A DNA stretch of 64,000 nt from Bosea sp. (in: a-proteobacteria) (GCA_023910605.1 JAAVVV010000001.1:920698-984697), one strand, 5' to 3'. Numbered from the stretch's first letter, positions 8,774 to 17,751 are shown. Translations and numbers: made by a program. The notes: a model not told the origin generated them from the letters alone.

Positions 8774-9976
8774 GGGCCCTGGGCTGGGGCGCGAAGCGGA
8801 TTGCTGCCGAGCTTGGGTGTTCAAAGAATACGGTGAAGCGCTGGCTTCGCTATGGCGATTGGCGTCCCTGCGTGACGCCGTCGCGCACGAAGCGGCTCGA
8901 CGGCCTGGCCGACTGGCTGGCCAAACGCTTCCGCCGCCATCGCGGCAACGCCGATGTCTTCCGCCAGGAGCTCGCCGTCGAGAAGGGGGTCAGGGTAAGT
9001 CTCCGCACGGTGGAACGTGCGGTGGCGCCGCTGCGGCGCGAGCTGGTGGCGGAAGCGAGAGCGACGGTGTGCTTCGAGACGTAGCCGGGCCAGCAGCTGC
9101 AGATCGACTCCGGCGAGCGGCGGGTCGAGCTTGGCGGCGCGCCAACGAAGGTGTTCTTCTTCGTGGCGACGCTGGGCTACTCGCGTCGGCTTCATGTGCA
9201 GCCCTTTGGCCACGAGAAGCAGGAGAGCTGGTTCGCCGGCATGGAAGGCGCGTTCCAGGCCTTCGGCGGCGTGCCGCGCGAGGTCCTGCTCGACAATGCC
9301 CGCGCGCTGATCCTGGACCATGACCATCGAGCCGCGAGGTCGTGCTTCATCCCAGGCTGCACGCCTTCGCCCGGCACCGGGCTTCCGGGTCCGGGCCTGT
9401 GCTTCATACCGGGCACGCACCAAGGGCAAGGACGAGCGCGGCGTCGGCTACGTCAAGCGCAACGCCATCGCCGGGCGCTCGTTCGCGAGCTGGGCGGAAA
9501 TGGAGGCGCCCCTGGCAGCCTGGACACGCGAGGTCGCGGACCGGCGCATCCATGGCACCACGGGCGCGTCGCCGATCGATCGCTTCCGGCACGACGAGGC
9601 GCAAGCGCTGAAGCCGCTTACCGGCATACCTGCCTTCAGCGCGATGCGTAACCTGATCCGCAGCGTCGGCGCCGACTGCGCGGTCGCCATCGACGGCAAC
9701 GCCTATTCCGTGCCCTGGCGGCTGATCGGCGAGCCGGTCCGCGTAGCGGTCAGCGCAGGCGCGATCCGCGTCCACCATGGCGGCCGCGAGGTTGCTCTCC
9801 ATTCCGAGTTGAAGGGCCGCCACGGCCGCGCCGTCGACGACGCGCATCTCGCCAGCCTCGTCGGCAGCCGGGCGGGCCCAATCCGTCGTCCTCCCGAGAT
9901 TGTCGTCGATCCGACGCAGGCGGCACTGCTGCGGCCGCTGGCGGAGTACGAGGCGGTGGCTGGAGGAAGCTTCTGA
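8774..9976 (+). pseudogene. istA: IS21 transposase IstA, degraded
   Basis: The remaining reading starts in the N-terminal helix-turn-helix (GAKRIAAELGCSKNTVKRWLR), the true start having been lost at the IS630 insertion. A TAG stop lies in frame at 9082-9084, where family members read ETPPG. After the catalytic-domain segment QLQIDSGERR...FFFVATLGYSRR...LLDNARALILDHD the frame changes twice between about 9330 and 9420 before it resumes with YRARTKGKDERGVGYVKRNAIAGR. The C-terminal part then stays open to 9976. With one stop, two frameshifts and a missing 5' end, this gene cannot make active transposase. Confidence 0.85.
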
Positions 9977-10761
9977 TGGATGCGCACGATCACCTGATCG
10001 CGCTGCTGGCTCGGCTGAAGCTCGGCGCCATGCGCGATCAGTTCGACAGCTTGATCGACGAGGCCGACCGACGCGACCTCACGATCCGCGAGGTTCTGAC
10101 CATGTTCTGTGAGCGCGAGGTCGCCCGCCGCGACCAGCGGCGCATCGACATGGGATATGGGCTCGCCCGCTTCCCCTTTGCCTGCGACCTCACGGGCTTC
10201 GACTTCGGCGCGCAGCCCTCGCTCGACAAGGCGCAGATCCGCGAGATCGCCACGGGCCGCTTCATCGCCAATGGTGAAACCGTCTTGCTGCTCGGGCCGC
10301 TTGGCATAGGGAAAACGCATCTCGCCGTGGCGCTGGGCCGTGAAGCCATTGTGGCGGGCTACTCGGTACTGTTCACTCCAGCCACCACCCTGGTCGCCCA
10401 GCTCGCCAAGGCTCACAGCGACGGCAGGCTCGAGGAGCGGCTCACGCATTACGCAAAGCCCAAGCTCCTGATCATCGACGAACTCGGCTATCTGCCCTTC
10501 GAGCCTGACGCCCCACATCTGTTTTTCCAGCTGGTCAGCAGGCGCTACGAGCGGGGCGCGATGCTCGTCACCTCAAACCGGGCCGTAGGTGAATGGGGTT
10601 CGGTGTTCGGCGACCCTGTCGTCGCCAACGCCATCCTCGACCGGCTGCTCCACCACGGCCACGTCATTACGATCCACGGCGACAGTTACCGGCTCCGCGA
10701 AAAGCGCCGAAGCGGGCTTCTGCAGAAGCCCGCTTCGGCGCCAGCACCACCCAATACCTAA
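9976..10761 (+). CDS. istB: IS21 helper ATPase IstB
   Basis: A 261-residue AAA+ ATPase that assists IstA in IS21 transposition. Walker A is GPLGIGKT (residues 107-114), and Walker B is LLIIDELGYL near residue 160. The ATG overlaps the istA stop (TGATG), the usual coupling in this family. The protein appears complete, but its partner istA is a pseudogene, so the element cannot move on its own. The codons for the last 20 or so residues run through a 36-bp perfect palindrome (10705-10740), which is unusual. Confidence 0.88.
   Translation: MDAHDHLIALLARLKLGAMRDQFDSLIDEADRRDLTIREVLTMFCEREVARRDQRRIDMGYGLARFPFACDLTGFDFGAQPSLDKAQIREIATGRFIANGETVLLLGPLGIGKTHLAVALGREAIVAGYSVLFTPATTLVAQLAKAHSDGRLEERLTHYAKPKLLIIDELGYLPFEPDAPHLFFQLVSRRYERGAMLVTSNRAVGEWGSVFGDPVVANAILDRLLHHGHVITIHGDSYRLREKRRSGLLQKPASAPAPPNT
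10705..10740. repeat. 36-bp perfect palindrome
   Basis: The half CGCCGAAGCGGGCTTCTG is followed directly by its exact reverse complement, with no spacer, centred on a PstI-type CTGCAG at 10720-10725. It lies in the 3' end of istB. RNA from either strand could fold into an 18-bp hairpin, so it could act as a terminator or block read-through, although no T-run follows. Confidence 0.85.
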
Positions 10762-11044
10762 TCATCCAACGGAAAGGGGGTCAGTTCCTGCTGTCATAGA
10801 GGGGCCAGATCCGATTGTCGCTGGACACAAGCTGCCGGTGACACGGCCGAACCGGGTGTGGGCGATGGACATCACCTACATCCCGATGCGGAGCGGCTTC
10901 CTCTACCTCGTCGCTGTGATCGACTGGTTCAGCCGCCGGGTGCTGGCCTGGCGGCTGTCGAACACCATGGACGCCGACTTCTGCATCGAGGCGCTGCACG
11001 AGGCTATGGCGTGGTTCGGGCGGCCGGCGATCTTCAACGCCGAC

Positions 11045-11246
11045 AGTCAATGGATCAACGCCAGTTCCCGGTCGGCCTGACTCGAACACCGATCGACCTC
11101 CCGGTTAAGCTGGCACCGCAAGGCGCCCGGTGCGGTCTGACCCGCACTCAGATCGACCGATGTGTCTTTTCGCTGGACCTGTCGGCCGCCCGGGAACGCC
11201 TTGCGGTGAGGGCTCGCCTCGCCGTTGCCTGTGACCCGAGAAGGGC
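11045..11246 (+). ncRNA. candidate bridge (seek) RNA region of IS110
   Basis: IS110-group elements encode a structured bridge RNA in the noncoding stretch before the transposase. This stretch contains several adjacent stem-loops, for example GCACCG/CGGTGC at 11113-11133 and GTGCGG/CCGCAC at 11130-11147 (these two share four bases and would be alternatives). No guide loops could be assigned with confidence. The call rests on position and hairpin density only. Confidence 0.3.
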
Positions 11247-11279
11247 TTGACCGCATCCGGTCACGTGACTTTCCTGTCC

Positions 11280-12404
11280 ATGCAGCTGATCCTAGCGAAG
11301 CCGTTCGTTCAAGCGAGGAGAGCGACCATAGACAGCAAGAATGAATCAGCCGCGAGCACCGTCGTCGGAGGCGTGGACACCCATAAGGATCTGCACGTCG
11401 CAGCCGTCGTCGACCATCAAGACCGAGTTCTGGGCACCCGCTCGTTCGCCAGCACCCGGCAAGGCTACCGCCAGATGCTCGCCTGGATGCGTTCCTTCGG
11501 AACACTGCAGCGTGTCGACGTGAAATCGACCGGCAGCTATGGCGCAGGCCTCCTGCGCTTCATGCAGCAGGCGGACGTCACCGTGCTGGAGGTCACGGCC
11601 CCTGACAGGCAGGACCGGCGCAAGTGCGGCAGAAATGACGATCTTGACGCGCATAACGCCGCCCATGCCGCCTTCTCGGGCCAGCGCACCGTCACACCCC
11701 GCAGCCGCGACGGCATGATCGAGGCGCTGCGCGTGCTCGTGGCCTGCCGCAAGACGGCGGTGACGGCCAGGCGCATTGCCCTGCAGATGATCTACAATGC
11801 CATCGTCGCCGCGCCCGACGGCCTGCGAGACCAGCTGCGCGTCATGACCCGGATGCAGCTCGTGCGCACGCTCGCAGCCTGGCGTCCGGACCTGACCGCT
11901 TACCGTGATGTCGAGGCTGCCTACCGGATCAGCCTCAAGTCTCTGGGGCGGCGCTACCTCGAACTACATGACGAGATCACCGATCTCGACGCTATGATCG
12001 CAGCGATCGTCCAGGAGCTGGCGCCCAACCTGATCGAGCGCAACTCGATCAGCTACGTCGGCGCGGCGCAGCTCCTGCTCACCGCCGGTGGCAATCCTGA
12101 ACGCATGCGATCGGAGGCGAGCTTTGCGGGCGGCGTTAGCCCCGTGCCGGCATCATCAGGCAAGACAATCCGCCATCGCCTGAACCGGGGTGGAGACCGG
12201 GCAGCGAACAGCGCCTTGCACATCATCGCGATCGGGCGGCTGCGCACCGACCAGAGGACCAGGGAGTTCGTTGCACGGCGTGTCGCCGGAGGTCACTCCA
12301 AGCTCGACGCCATCCGTGCCCTCAAGCGCTATCTCGCCCGCGAGGTGTCCACACTCATCATGCACTTCCAGCGCGAAATCAACGCATCGCGCATCGCCGC
12401 TTGA
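11280..12404 (+). CDS. IS110 transposase, probably inactive
   Basis: The N-terminal RuvC-like DEDD domain starts with GGVDTHKDLH (first Asp), and the paired aspartates are in NDDLDAHNAAH. The motif that normally reads VEGTGSYGAG carries Lys in place of the catalytic Glu (VKSTGSYGAG). The C-terminal Tnp_20 domain keeps the serine segment VSPVPASSGKT. A good ribosome binding site (GAGGAGAGCGACC) is followed by ATA rather than ATG at 11329, so translation must use an upstream start: the in-frame ATG at 11280, chosen here, or a TTG at 11247. The changed Glu and the lost start codon suggest a decaying copy; length (about 374 residues) is otherwise normal. Confidence 0.75.
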   Translation: MQLILAKPFVQARRATIDSKNESAASTVVGGVDTHKDLHVAAVVDHQDRVLGTRSFASTRQGYRQMLAWMRSFGTLQRVDVKSTGSYGAGLLRFMQQADVTVLEVTAPDRQDRRKCGRNDDLDAHNAAHAAFSGQRTVTPRSRDGMIEALRVLVACRKTAVTARRIALQMIYNAIVAAPDGLRDQLRVMTRMQLVRTLAAWRPDLTAYRDVEAAYRISLKSLGRRYLELHDEITDLDAMIAAIVQELAPNLIERNSISYVGAAQLLLTAGGNPERMRSEASFAGGVSPVPASSGKTIRHRLNRGGDRAANSALHIIAIGRLRTDQRTREFVARRVAGGHSKLDAIRALKRYLAREVSTLIMHFQREINASRIAA

Positions 12405-12773
12405 CAAACAGAAGGGCGTCCAGGGAAGCCAGTTCACCAGCCCGCGCTTCACCACGATGCTGATCGGAAACGGCGTCGCCGTCAGCATGGACGGCAAGGG
12501 GGCTTGGCGGGACAACGTCTTCATCGAGCGTCGGTGGCGATCATTGAAGCACGAGGAGGTCTATCTGCATGCCTACGCGTCCGTCACCGAGGCGCGGACG
12601 TCCATCGGGCGCTATCTGGACTTCTATAACCGGAGGCGCCCTCATCAGGGGCTGGCCGGGCAGACGCCCGATCAGGCCTTCATTATTGCGCTGCAGCCAA
12701 ACCCGGCGGTGGCGTAACCCAAGGGCGAAACCACTTATCGGCGGCACGGAAACTGTTCAAACAAACCGAGCCA

Positions 12774-12876
12774 CTTCTTCTTGGGCGAACTGGCGCGCCA
12801 CCGCCGTCGCTCTGGCGTGGAACTCCGCGACGTAAGGCGCAGGCCGGTAGAGCGTGGCATCGAAAGACAGCTTCAA
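12774..12876 (-). pseudogene. 5' fragment of unidentified gene cut by IS3
   Basis: Leftward from a possible TTG start at 12876 the frame reads KLSFDATLYRPAPYVAEF and continues protein-like up to the IS3 end at 12773, where it runs into IS sequence and stops. It lies downstream of rfbA in the same orientation, so it may be the first codons of the next gene of the rfb operon, destroyed by the insertion. A stop lies just upstream in this frame. I do not recognise the protein. Confidence 0.3.
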
Positions 12877-12988
12877 CCCACGTGCCTCACGGCCAAGTGA
12901 TCAATGGCATCGCGGGGATAGCATGCCAGAAGCATCGCCAGCCATCGCCTGCGACAGGCGGCTTCCATATGGCGTCTGCACCCAAGCG

Positions 12989-13879
12989 TCAAACAACGCG
13001 CGGAGGTTCTGCGCCGGCTTGGGCGATGGTTATAAGGTATCGCCCATAGGCGCTCTTGCCGAGCGCCTCGCCGAGCCTGTGCAGCTGCCGCGAGTCGATG
13101 AAGCCCTGCTCGAACGCCACCTCTTCGGGGCAGCAGATGCGCAGGCCCTGGCGCTTTTCCAGCGCGCGCACATAGCTTGCGGCATCGGTCAGGGAGTCGG
13201 AGGTGCCGGTGTCGAGCCAGGCGAAGCCGCGCCCCAGCTTCACCACGTTGAGAAGGCCCATCTCCAGATAGCGCAGGTTCACATCGGTGATCTCCAACTC
13301 GCCGCGCGCGCTGGGCCTGATCGAGGCGGCGATGTCGGCCACCTGCTCGTCGTAGAAGTACAGTCCGGTGACGGCCCAATTCGATCTGGGCTTCGCGGGC
13401 TTCTCCTCGATGCTCACCGCCCGCATCGCGGCGTCGAACTCCACGACCCCATATCGCTCGGGATCGGTGACATGGTAGCCGAACACCGTCGCGCCGCGTC
13501 CGTGGCTGCGCGCCTGCTTGAGAACGCCGGAAAGGCCGGCGCCATAGTGGATATTGTCGCCCAGCACCAGCGCCGACGGCCCGCCCCGCACGAAGTTCCG
13601 CCCTATGACGAAGGCCTGCGCGAGGCCGTCCGGCGAGGGCTGCTCGGCGTAGCTCAGCGAGACGCCCCAGCTCGCGCCGTCGCCGAGCAGGCGCTGGAAT
13701 TGCGGCAGGTCATGGGGGGTGGAGATGACGAGGATCTCGCGGATGCCGGCCAGCATCAGCACCGACAGCGGATAGTAGATCATCGGCTTGTCGTAGACCG
13801 GCATCAGCTGCTTGGACGTCACCAACGTCATCGGGTGCAGGCGCGTGCCGCTGCCGCCCGCTAGAATAATGCCCTTCAT
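12989..13879 (-). CDS. rfbA: glucose-1-phosphate thymidylyltransferase
   Basis: Makes dTDP-glucose from dTTP and glucose 1-phosphate, the first step of dTDP-rhamnose and related sugar pathways, in the cytoplasm. The 296-residue protein starts [16 protein letters not shown] (nucleotide-binding motif, residues 1-16), with [17 protein letters not shown] (about 23-39), LGDNIHYG (about 108-115) and EEKPAKPRS (about 158-166), all typical of RmlA. Length is normal. A GGGAGG ribosome binding site precedes the ATG. It follows rfbB by 39 bases in the same orientation, so both are one operon. The usual partners rfbC and rfbD are not in the window; IS elements lie immediately downstream. Confidence 0.95.
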   Translation of the reverse strand: MKGIILAGGSGTRLHPMTLVTSKQLMPVYDKPMIYYPLSVLMLAGIREILVISTPHDLPQFQRLLGDGASWGVSLSYAEQPSPDGLAQAFVIGRNFVRGGPSALVLGDNIHYGAGLSGVLKQARSHGRGATVFGYHVTDPERYGVVEFDAAMRAVSIEEKPAKPRSNWAVTGLYFYDEQVADIAASIRPSARGELEITDVNLRYLEMGLLNVVKLGRGFAWLDTGTSDSLTDAASYVRALEKRQGLRICCPEEVAFEQGFIDSRQLHRLGEALGKSAYGRYLITIAQAGAEPPRVV

Positions 13880-13918
13880 CGCGCCCTCCCGCCCGCGGCG
13901 GCCCCGTCCCGTGTCCGC

Positions 13919-14986
13919 TCAGCGTGCGTCGCCATTGCCGACCGTCAGCCCAAGGCGCTCTCCGGCATAGACCTTCTCGCGCAGCGGACGCCACCACCAT
14001 TCGTTCTCGATGTACCATGCCACGGTCTTTTCGACGCCGCTCTCGAAGGTCTCTCTCGCGCGCCAGCCCAGTTCGCCCTCAAGCTTGGAGGCGTCGATGG
14101 CGTAGCGCCGGTCATGGCCGGGGCGGTCCGCCACATGCGTGACCAGCCGTGCGTGCGGCGCGCCGCCCGGGGACAGCCTGTCCAGCACCTCACAGATCCG
14201 AGCGACGACGTCGATGTTGCGGCGCTCGTTGCGCCCGCCGACATTGTAGGTCTCGCCGACGCGCCCACTGCTCAGGATCAACGCCAGCGCCCGCGCGTGA
14301 TCCTCGACATGCAGCCAGTCGCGCACGTTGAGGCCCTCGCCATAGACCGGCAGCGGCTTGCCATGCAGCGCATTGAGGACGACGAGCGGGATCAGCTTCT
14401 CGGGAAAGTGGAACGGCCCGTAGTTGTTGGAGCAGTTCGAGATTATCGCAGGTAGGCCGTAGGTCCGCGTCCAGGCGCTGACGAGATGGTCGGCCGCGGC
14501 CTTCGAGGCGGAATAGGGCGAGCTGGGATCATAGGGCGTAGCCTCGGTGAACAGCCCCTCCTCGCCCAGCGAGCCGTAGACTTCGTCGGTGGAGACATGC
14601 AGGAAGCGGAACCTGGCCCCGCGATCTGGCGGTAGGGCGCTCCACCAGGCGCGCGCCGCCTCCAGCATCACATGCGTGCCGACGATGTTGGTGGCGATGA
14701 AGTCGCCCGAGGCGTTGATCGACCGGTCGACATGGCTCTCGGCGGCCAGATGCATGACCCCGTCGGGCTCGAACGCCGCGAACTGCGCCGACACCGCCGC
14801 CCGATCGCAGATGTCGACCTTGGCGAAGTGGTGGCCGGGATGGCTGTCGAGGCTGCGCAGAGAGGCGAGATTGCCAGCATAAGTCAGCTTGTCGAGGTTG
14901 AGGACCGTCCAGCCCAGATGAAGCACGCAATGGCGGCACACCGCCGAGCCGATGAAGCCCGCGCCGCCGGTGACGATAATCCGCAT
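13919..14986 (-). CDS. rfbB: dTDP-glucose 4,6-dehydratase
   Basis: Converts dTDP-glucose to dTDP-4-keto-6-deoxyglucose. This is an extended-SDR protein of 355 residues: TGGAGFIGS (residues 6-14) binds NAD, STDEVYG holds the catalytic Thr133-Asp134-Glu135 set, and YSASK holds Tyr158 and Lys162. HFPEKLIPL and [11 protein letters not shown] are also typical of RmlB. The ATG at 14986 is chosen because GAGAGG lies about 7 bases upstream and the protein then starts MRIIVTGG; the open frame extends further without similarity. It is the first gene of the rfbBA pair. Confidence 0.95.
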   Translation of the reverse strand: MRIIVTGGAGFIGSAVCRHCVLHLGWTVLNLDKLTYAGNLASLRSLDSHPGHHFAKVDICDRAAVSAQFAAFEPDGVMHLAAESHVDRSINASGDFIATNIVGTHVMLEAARAWWSALPPDRGARFRFLHVSTDEVYGSLGEEGLFTEATPYDPSSPYSASKAAADHLVSAWTRTYGLPAIISNCSNNYGPFHFPEKLIPLVVLNALHGKPLPVYGEGLNVRDWLHVEDHARALALILSSGRVGETYNVGGRNERRNIDVVARICEVLDRLSPGGAPHARLVTHVADRPGHDRRYAIDASKLEGELGWRARETFESGVEKTVAWYIENEWWWRPLREKVYAGERLGLTVGNGDAR

Positions 14987-15089
14987 GAACCTCTCTCCCA
15001 TCGCGCAGCCGGCACCTGTCCCGGCGGAGACCGCCGCCGTCGACCCGGCTTTGGCATGCCGCCCCGCGCAGGCAAGCGTGGCAGGCCTG

Positions 15090-15190
15090 AGCTGCGGTGC
15101 ATCAGCTCGCGCCACCAGTCAAGCGCTCGCCGGACGAACATGGACAAATCGCCGAAACGGGGCGTCCAGCGCAGCTGTCCGCGCCTGGAC
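15090..15190 (-). pseudogene. possible galE-like C-terminal remnant
   Basis: On the minus strand [20 protein letters not shown] resembles the C-terminal end of UDP-glucose 4-epimerases (family pattern LGW.PR..DL..IV..AL.WE). Upstream codons do not continue the similarity, and no gene of normal length exists here. It is probably a small remnant left by rearrangement; chance similarity is possible. Confidence 0.3.
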
Positions 15191-15563
15191 CTCCGCCAGC
15201 TGACCGCCCCCACTCGACGCAGATGGTCGAGCGCCGCCGCAAAGCCCATCGGCTGCGCGGATTGACGACTTTGTGCTGGCCAGCCCCAACGCAACCCCGC
15301 CGGCGTGAAGGGCCCGGCCAACATGGCCGCTGCTATCCGGGCGATTGAGGCCAAGACAGCGCGGCGTGTAGCTCAGGCCCTTCCTCTTGGAACTCTCATG
15401 TAGTATTCTTTGTTACATTAGGGTTCGCGGTGGAAGTCAGGAACCGACGCGCCTGAGGGACGCCAAACCGTGCGTGAGCCAAGGTCCTCGCTGTCGATCC
15501 ATGGAACTTGGACAGTCGCCTGGCCGCTTGAAGGAAAGCACGCTTACGCAAAGATGGGATAGG

Positions 15564-15770
15564 ATGGACACCACCGTGGTTGTTGAAATCGACGTACTGA
15601 AGGATCGGCTGGACGTGCATGTACGGCCGAGCGGCGATGCGTTCAGTGTGAAGTGCGACGGCGACAGAATCGCTGCGCCGGCCAAGACGCCAGCTCCACG
15701 ATCTCCTACGGTTGTGGCGGTGAAGGCCACCGGCGGGTTCGAAACGGTGGTTGAGCGGATCAGTGTTAAT
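15564..15770 (+). pseudogene. IS110-family transposase N-terminal remnant
   Basis: From the ATG at 15564 the reading (VVEIDVLKDRLDVHVRPSG, then VVAVKATGGFETVV) follows the N-terminal domain of IS110/IS116/IS902 transposases of the type IDVSKDRLDVHLRPSGE. It is degenerate: similarity fades after about 70 codons and the frame ends far short of a full gene. The catalytic Glu of the EATGGFE motif is Lys. The rest of the 1-kb stretch from 15116 to 16127 shows no convincing gene. Confidence 0.6.
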
Positions 15771-16127
15771 ACCAAGACTGCCGCTGTTCGAGTTAGGAAG
15801 GCCGGACTTCGATACAAAGTCGAAACAACCGAGGGCGGAGTGGTGCCCATTTCTATTCAAAATTGCGCAGCATCGCAGGGTAGTTCGCGACAGCCAGCTC
15901 GTTCTCCCTGTCTGTCGAACTCGCGGCATATACGCACGATCCTCAGCTGTGTGCCGGCAGAGCGCAGGGCGGCAATGGGGCGGTCGCGCGATCGCTCTTT
16001 GCTAACCACCTCCGCGGCGGCTCCTTGCCCTTTGTGTGGGGATCCGGAACATGCGTTCACCGTACCGATCCGGCGGCTGCCGGGAGTGTTTGCCGCACCC
16101 CCGACAGCCTGACCACAGCAACCTAGC

Positions 16128-17277
16128 TAGTGGAACGCGCCTGACGGGCGAGTCCGATTTGGGATTCCCCATTTTGGTTGTTCGTGCGAATCTGGCGCAT
16201 GCGCACAGGAATATCCATCACAGTCACGGCCTCTGAACTTCTGCGGCTCGAAGCCATTGTCGTTAATCGTAATTCTCCCCAAAAGCATGTCTGGCGCTGT
16301 CGGATCGTTTTGTTGACGGCGAAGGGCGCTGGCACGGCGTCGATCATGCGTGAGGCGGGCGTTTCCAAGACAGCGGTCTGGCGCTGGCAGGAGCGCTTCA
16401 TGCGCGAAGGCATCGATGGCCTGCTGCGCGACAAGACGCGCCCCTCGCGCATCAAGCCGCTCGGCCCTCAAGTGGCGGAGCGTGTGGTGGCGCTGACGCT
16501 GGCCGATCCCCCCAGCGAGACCACGCACTGGACGGCGCAGGCCATGGCCAAAGCCTCCGGCATCAGCGCCAGCGCGGTGCGCCGCATCTGGAAGGCGCAC
16601 GGCCTCCAGCCGCACCGGATGCGCCAGTTCAAGCTCTCCAACGACCCGAAGTTCACCGAGAAACTGCGCGACGTGGTCGGCCTCTATGTCAATCCGCCCG
16701 CGCACGCCATCGTTCTATCGCTGGATGAGAAATCCCAGATCCAGGCCCTCGACCGCACCCAGCCCGGACTGCCCATGAAAAAGGGGCGGCTGGGCACCAT
16801 GACCCACGACTACAAGCGGAACGGCACGACCACGCTCTTTGCGGCCCTCAACGTGCTCGACGGAACCGTCATCGGCCAGAACATGCAGCGCCATCGCCAT
16901 CAGGAGTTCATCCGCTTCCTCAACGCCATTAATGCGCAGGTTCCGGCAGGCAAGGCGGTCCATGTCATTCTCGACAATTATGCCGCCCACAAGCATCCCA
17001 AGGTCATGCAATGGCTCATGCGCAATCAGCGCTTCACCTTCCACTTCACGCCAACGTCCTGTTCATGGCTCAATGCGGTCGAGGGTTTCTTCGCCAAGCT
17101 CGCAAAACGCATCCTCAAGCGCGGCGTCTTTGTCTCAGTCGTCGATCTTCAGGCCGCCATCAACCGCTTCCTCAAAGAGCACAACGGGGAGCCAAAACCC
17201 TTCTCCTGGACCGCAGACCCCGACGCCATAATCGCAGCTGTCAAACGCGGGCACCAAGCGTTAGATTCTGTCCACTA
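16128..17277 (+). mobile_element. IS630-family insertion sequence (copy C)
   Basis: The ends read CTAGTGGA inwards on both sides (left at 16127-16134, right ending in TCCACTAG at 17271-17278), with TA duplications at 16128-16129 and 17276-17277. This fits IS630 insertion at TA within CTAG. A single uninterrupted transposase fills the element. The sequence differs from copies A and B, so this is a separate IS type. Confidence 0.8.
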
Positions 17278-17278
17278 G
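16199..17278 (+). CDS. IS630-family transposase, intact
   Basis: A 359-residue DDE transposase in a single frame. It has an N-terminal helix-turn-helix (about residues 30-75, IMREAGVSKTAVWRWQERF) and a catalytic domain with LSLDEKSQIQALDR (first Asp), VILDNYAAHKHPKV (second Asp) and SWLNAVEGFFAKL (Glu). The ATG at 16199 gives the usual N-terminus; an earlier TTG at 16178 is also open. The stop codon TAG lies in the right terminal repeat and overlaps the TA target copy. All key residues are present, so it is probably active. Confidence 0.88.
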   Translation: MRTGISITVTASELLRLEAIVVNRNSPQKHVWRCRIVLLTAKGAGTASIMREAGVSKTAVWRWQERFMREGIDGLLRDKTRPSRIKPLGPQVAERVVALTLADPPSETTHWTAQAMAKASGISASAVRRIWKAHGLQPHRMRQFKLSNDPKFTEKLRDVVGLYVNPPAHAIVLSLDEKSQIQALDRTQPGLPMKKGRLGTMTHDYKRNGTTTLFAALNVLDGTVIGQNMQRHRHQEFIRFLNAINAQVPAGKAVHVILDNYAAHKHPKVMQWLMRNQRFTFHFTPTSCSWLNAVEGFFAKLAKRILKRGVFVSVVDLQAAINRFLKEHNGEPKPFSWTADPDAIIAAVKRGHQALDSVH

Positions 17279-17287
17279 GAGGCCACC

Positions 17288-17653
17288 ATGGCTGTCACGC
17301 ATATGGCCGCGCATCGTCGCGGCGATCAAGTCTTGAAGCCCTACGCTCTCATTGCCGAGGGGGAAGCGCACCGCGCCCTGGAGCCTGCGCTCGCCCGTCT
17401 GATGGCGGTGCGCGCCGATCTCGCGGATTCCACAACTGGCGCGTCCGACGCGGCGCTTTCCGGCATGCTCATTGCCGAGGAGCAGGCCCATCTCGATGTC
17501 GCCGTCGCGCCGGTCGATTGCCTGCGCTGCCTGCGCCGCAAGTTTTCCGCCGTGTCGATGGCACTGAGTGAGGAGGAGCTTGACCCCAAGCGCCTGTCGA
17601 TCCTGCTCGCCGCGCTCGGCGCCGACATCGACCACCTGATCCGCAAGCACTGA
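17288..17653 (+). CDS. hypothetical protein, 121 residues
   Basis: A small soluble protein, mostly alpha-helical by composition, with two cysteines (CLRCLRR) near residue 80. A strong ribosome binding site (AGGAGG) sits 6 bases before the ATG and immediately after the right end of IS630 copy C, so the IS lies between this gene and its original promoter. I do not recognise the family. The stretch EEQAHLDVAVAPVDCLRCL and a late SEEELDPKRL segment look like real protein rather than a chance frame. There is no operon partner on this side. Confidence 0.5.
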   Translation: MAVTHMAAHRRGDQVLKPYALIAEGEAHRALEPALARLMAVRADLADSTTGASDAALSGMLIAEEQAHLDVAVAPVDCLRCLRRKFSAVSMALSEEELDPKRLSILLAALGADIDHLIRKH

Positions 17654-17751
17654 CCACACACTGTGCGCTGTCCCGAGGGGATCCATTGCGACCCTGAAAG
17701 CGGCGCGCTATCATGCTGCCATTGCATCCGGGCCACCGGTCCGGGTGCGAA

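Larger units (their letters stand above)
8774..10827 (+). mobile_element. IS21-family remnant, left end missing
   Basis: The region holds a broken istA and an intact istB in the usual overlapping order. The right end is recognisable near 10815-10827: on the opposite strand it reads TGTCCAGCGACAATCGG, a typical IS21 terminal sequence. The left part, including the start of istA, is missing; the IS630 elements now lie there. To the right the element abuts an IS3 orfB fragment, so it probably inserted into that gene. Confidence 0.75.
11045..12420 (+). mobile_element. IS110-family element inserted in IS3 orfB
   Basis: The boundaries follow from the interrupted IS3 gene: intact copies should read GCC GAC CAG GGA AGC CAG, but here GCCGAC ends at 11044 and CAGGGAAGCC resumes at 12421. 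As expected for IS110 there are no terminal inverted repeats and no evident target duplication; the exact junction is uncertain by one to three bases. The element is about 1.38 kb and carries a single transposase with about 200 noncoding bases before it. Confidence 0.75.
10828..12717 (+). pseudogene. IS3 OrfB transposase, split by IS110
   Basis: The first block reads KLPVTRPNRVWAMDITYIPM (first catalytic Asp in MDIT), then YLVAVIDWFSRRVLAW and IFNAD. The second block reads GSQFTSPRFTTML, then GAWRDNVFIERRWRSLKHEE (catalytic Glu), and ends in a typical IS3 C-terminus (YNRRRPHQGLAGQTP). The IS110 element separates the NAD and QGSQF parts of a motif that is continuous in intact copies, and the N-terminal region is missing. 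It is non-functional. Confidence 0.85.
10828..12773 (+). mobile_element. IS3-family remnant interrupted by IS110
   Basis: Sequence coding for the C-terminal two thirds of an IS3 OrfB lies in two blocks (10828-11044 and 12421-12717) on either side of an IS110 element. The terminal sequence ending GAGCCA near 12773 resembles an IS3 right end (reading TGGCTCGGTTTG inwards). The left end and orfA are missing; the left block begins directly against the IS21 right end. Confidence 0.7.

Noticed and set aside
15771-16127. Open frames after the IS110 remnant
   Set aside because: Short, compositionally odd, with no family features. They probably belong to degraded mobile DNA.
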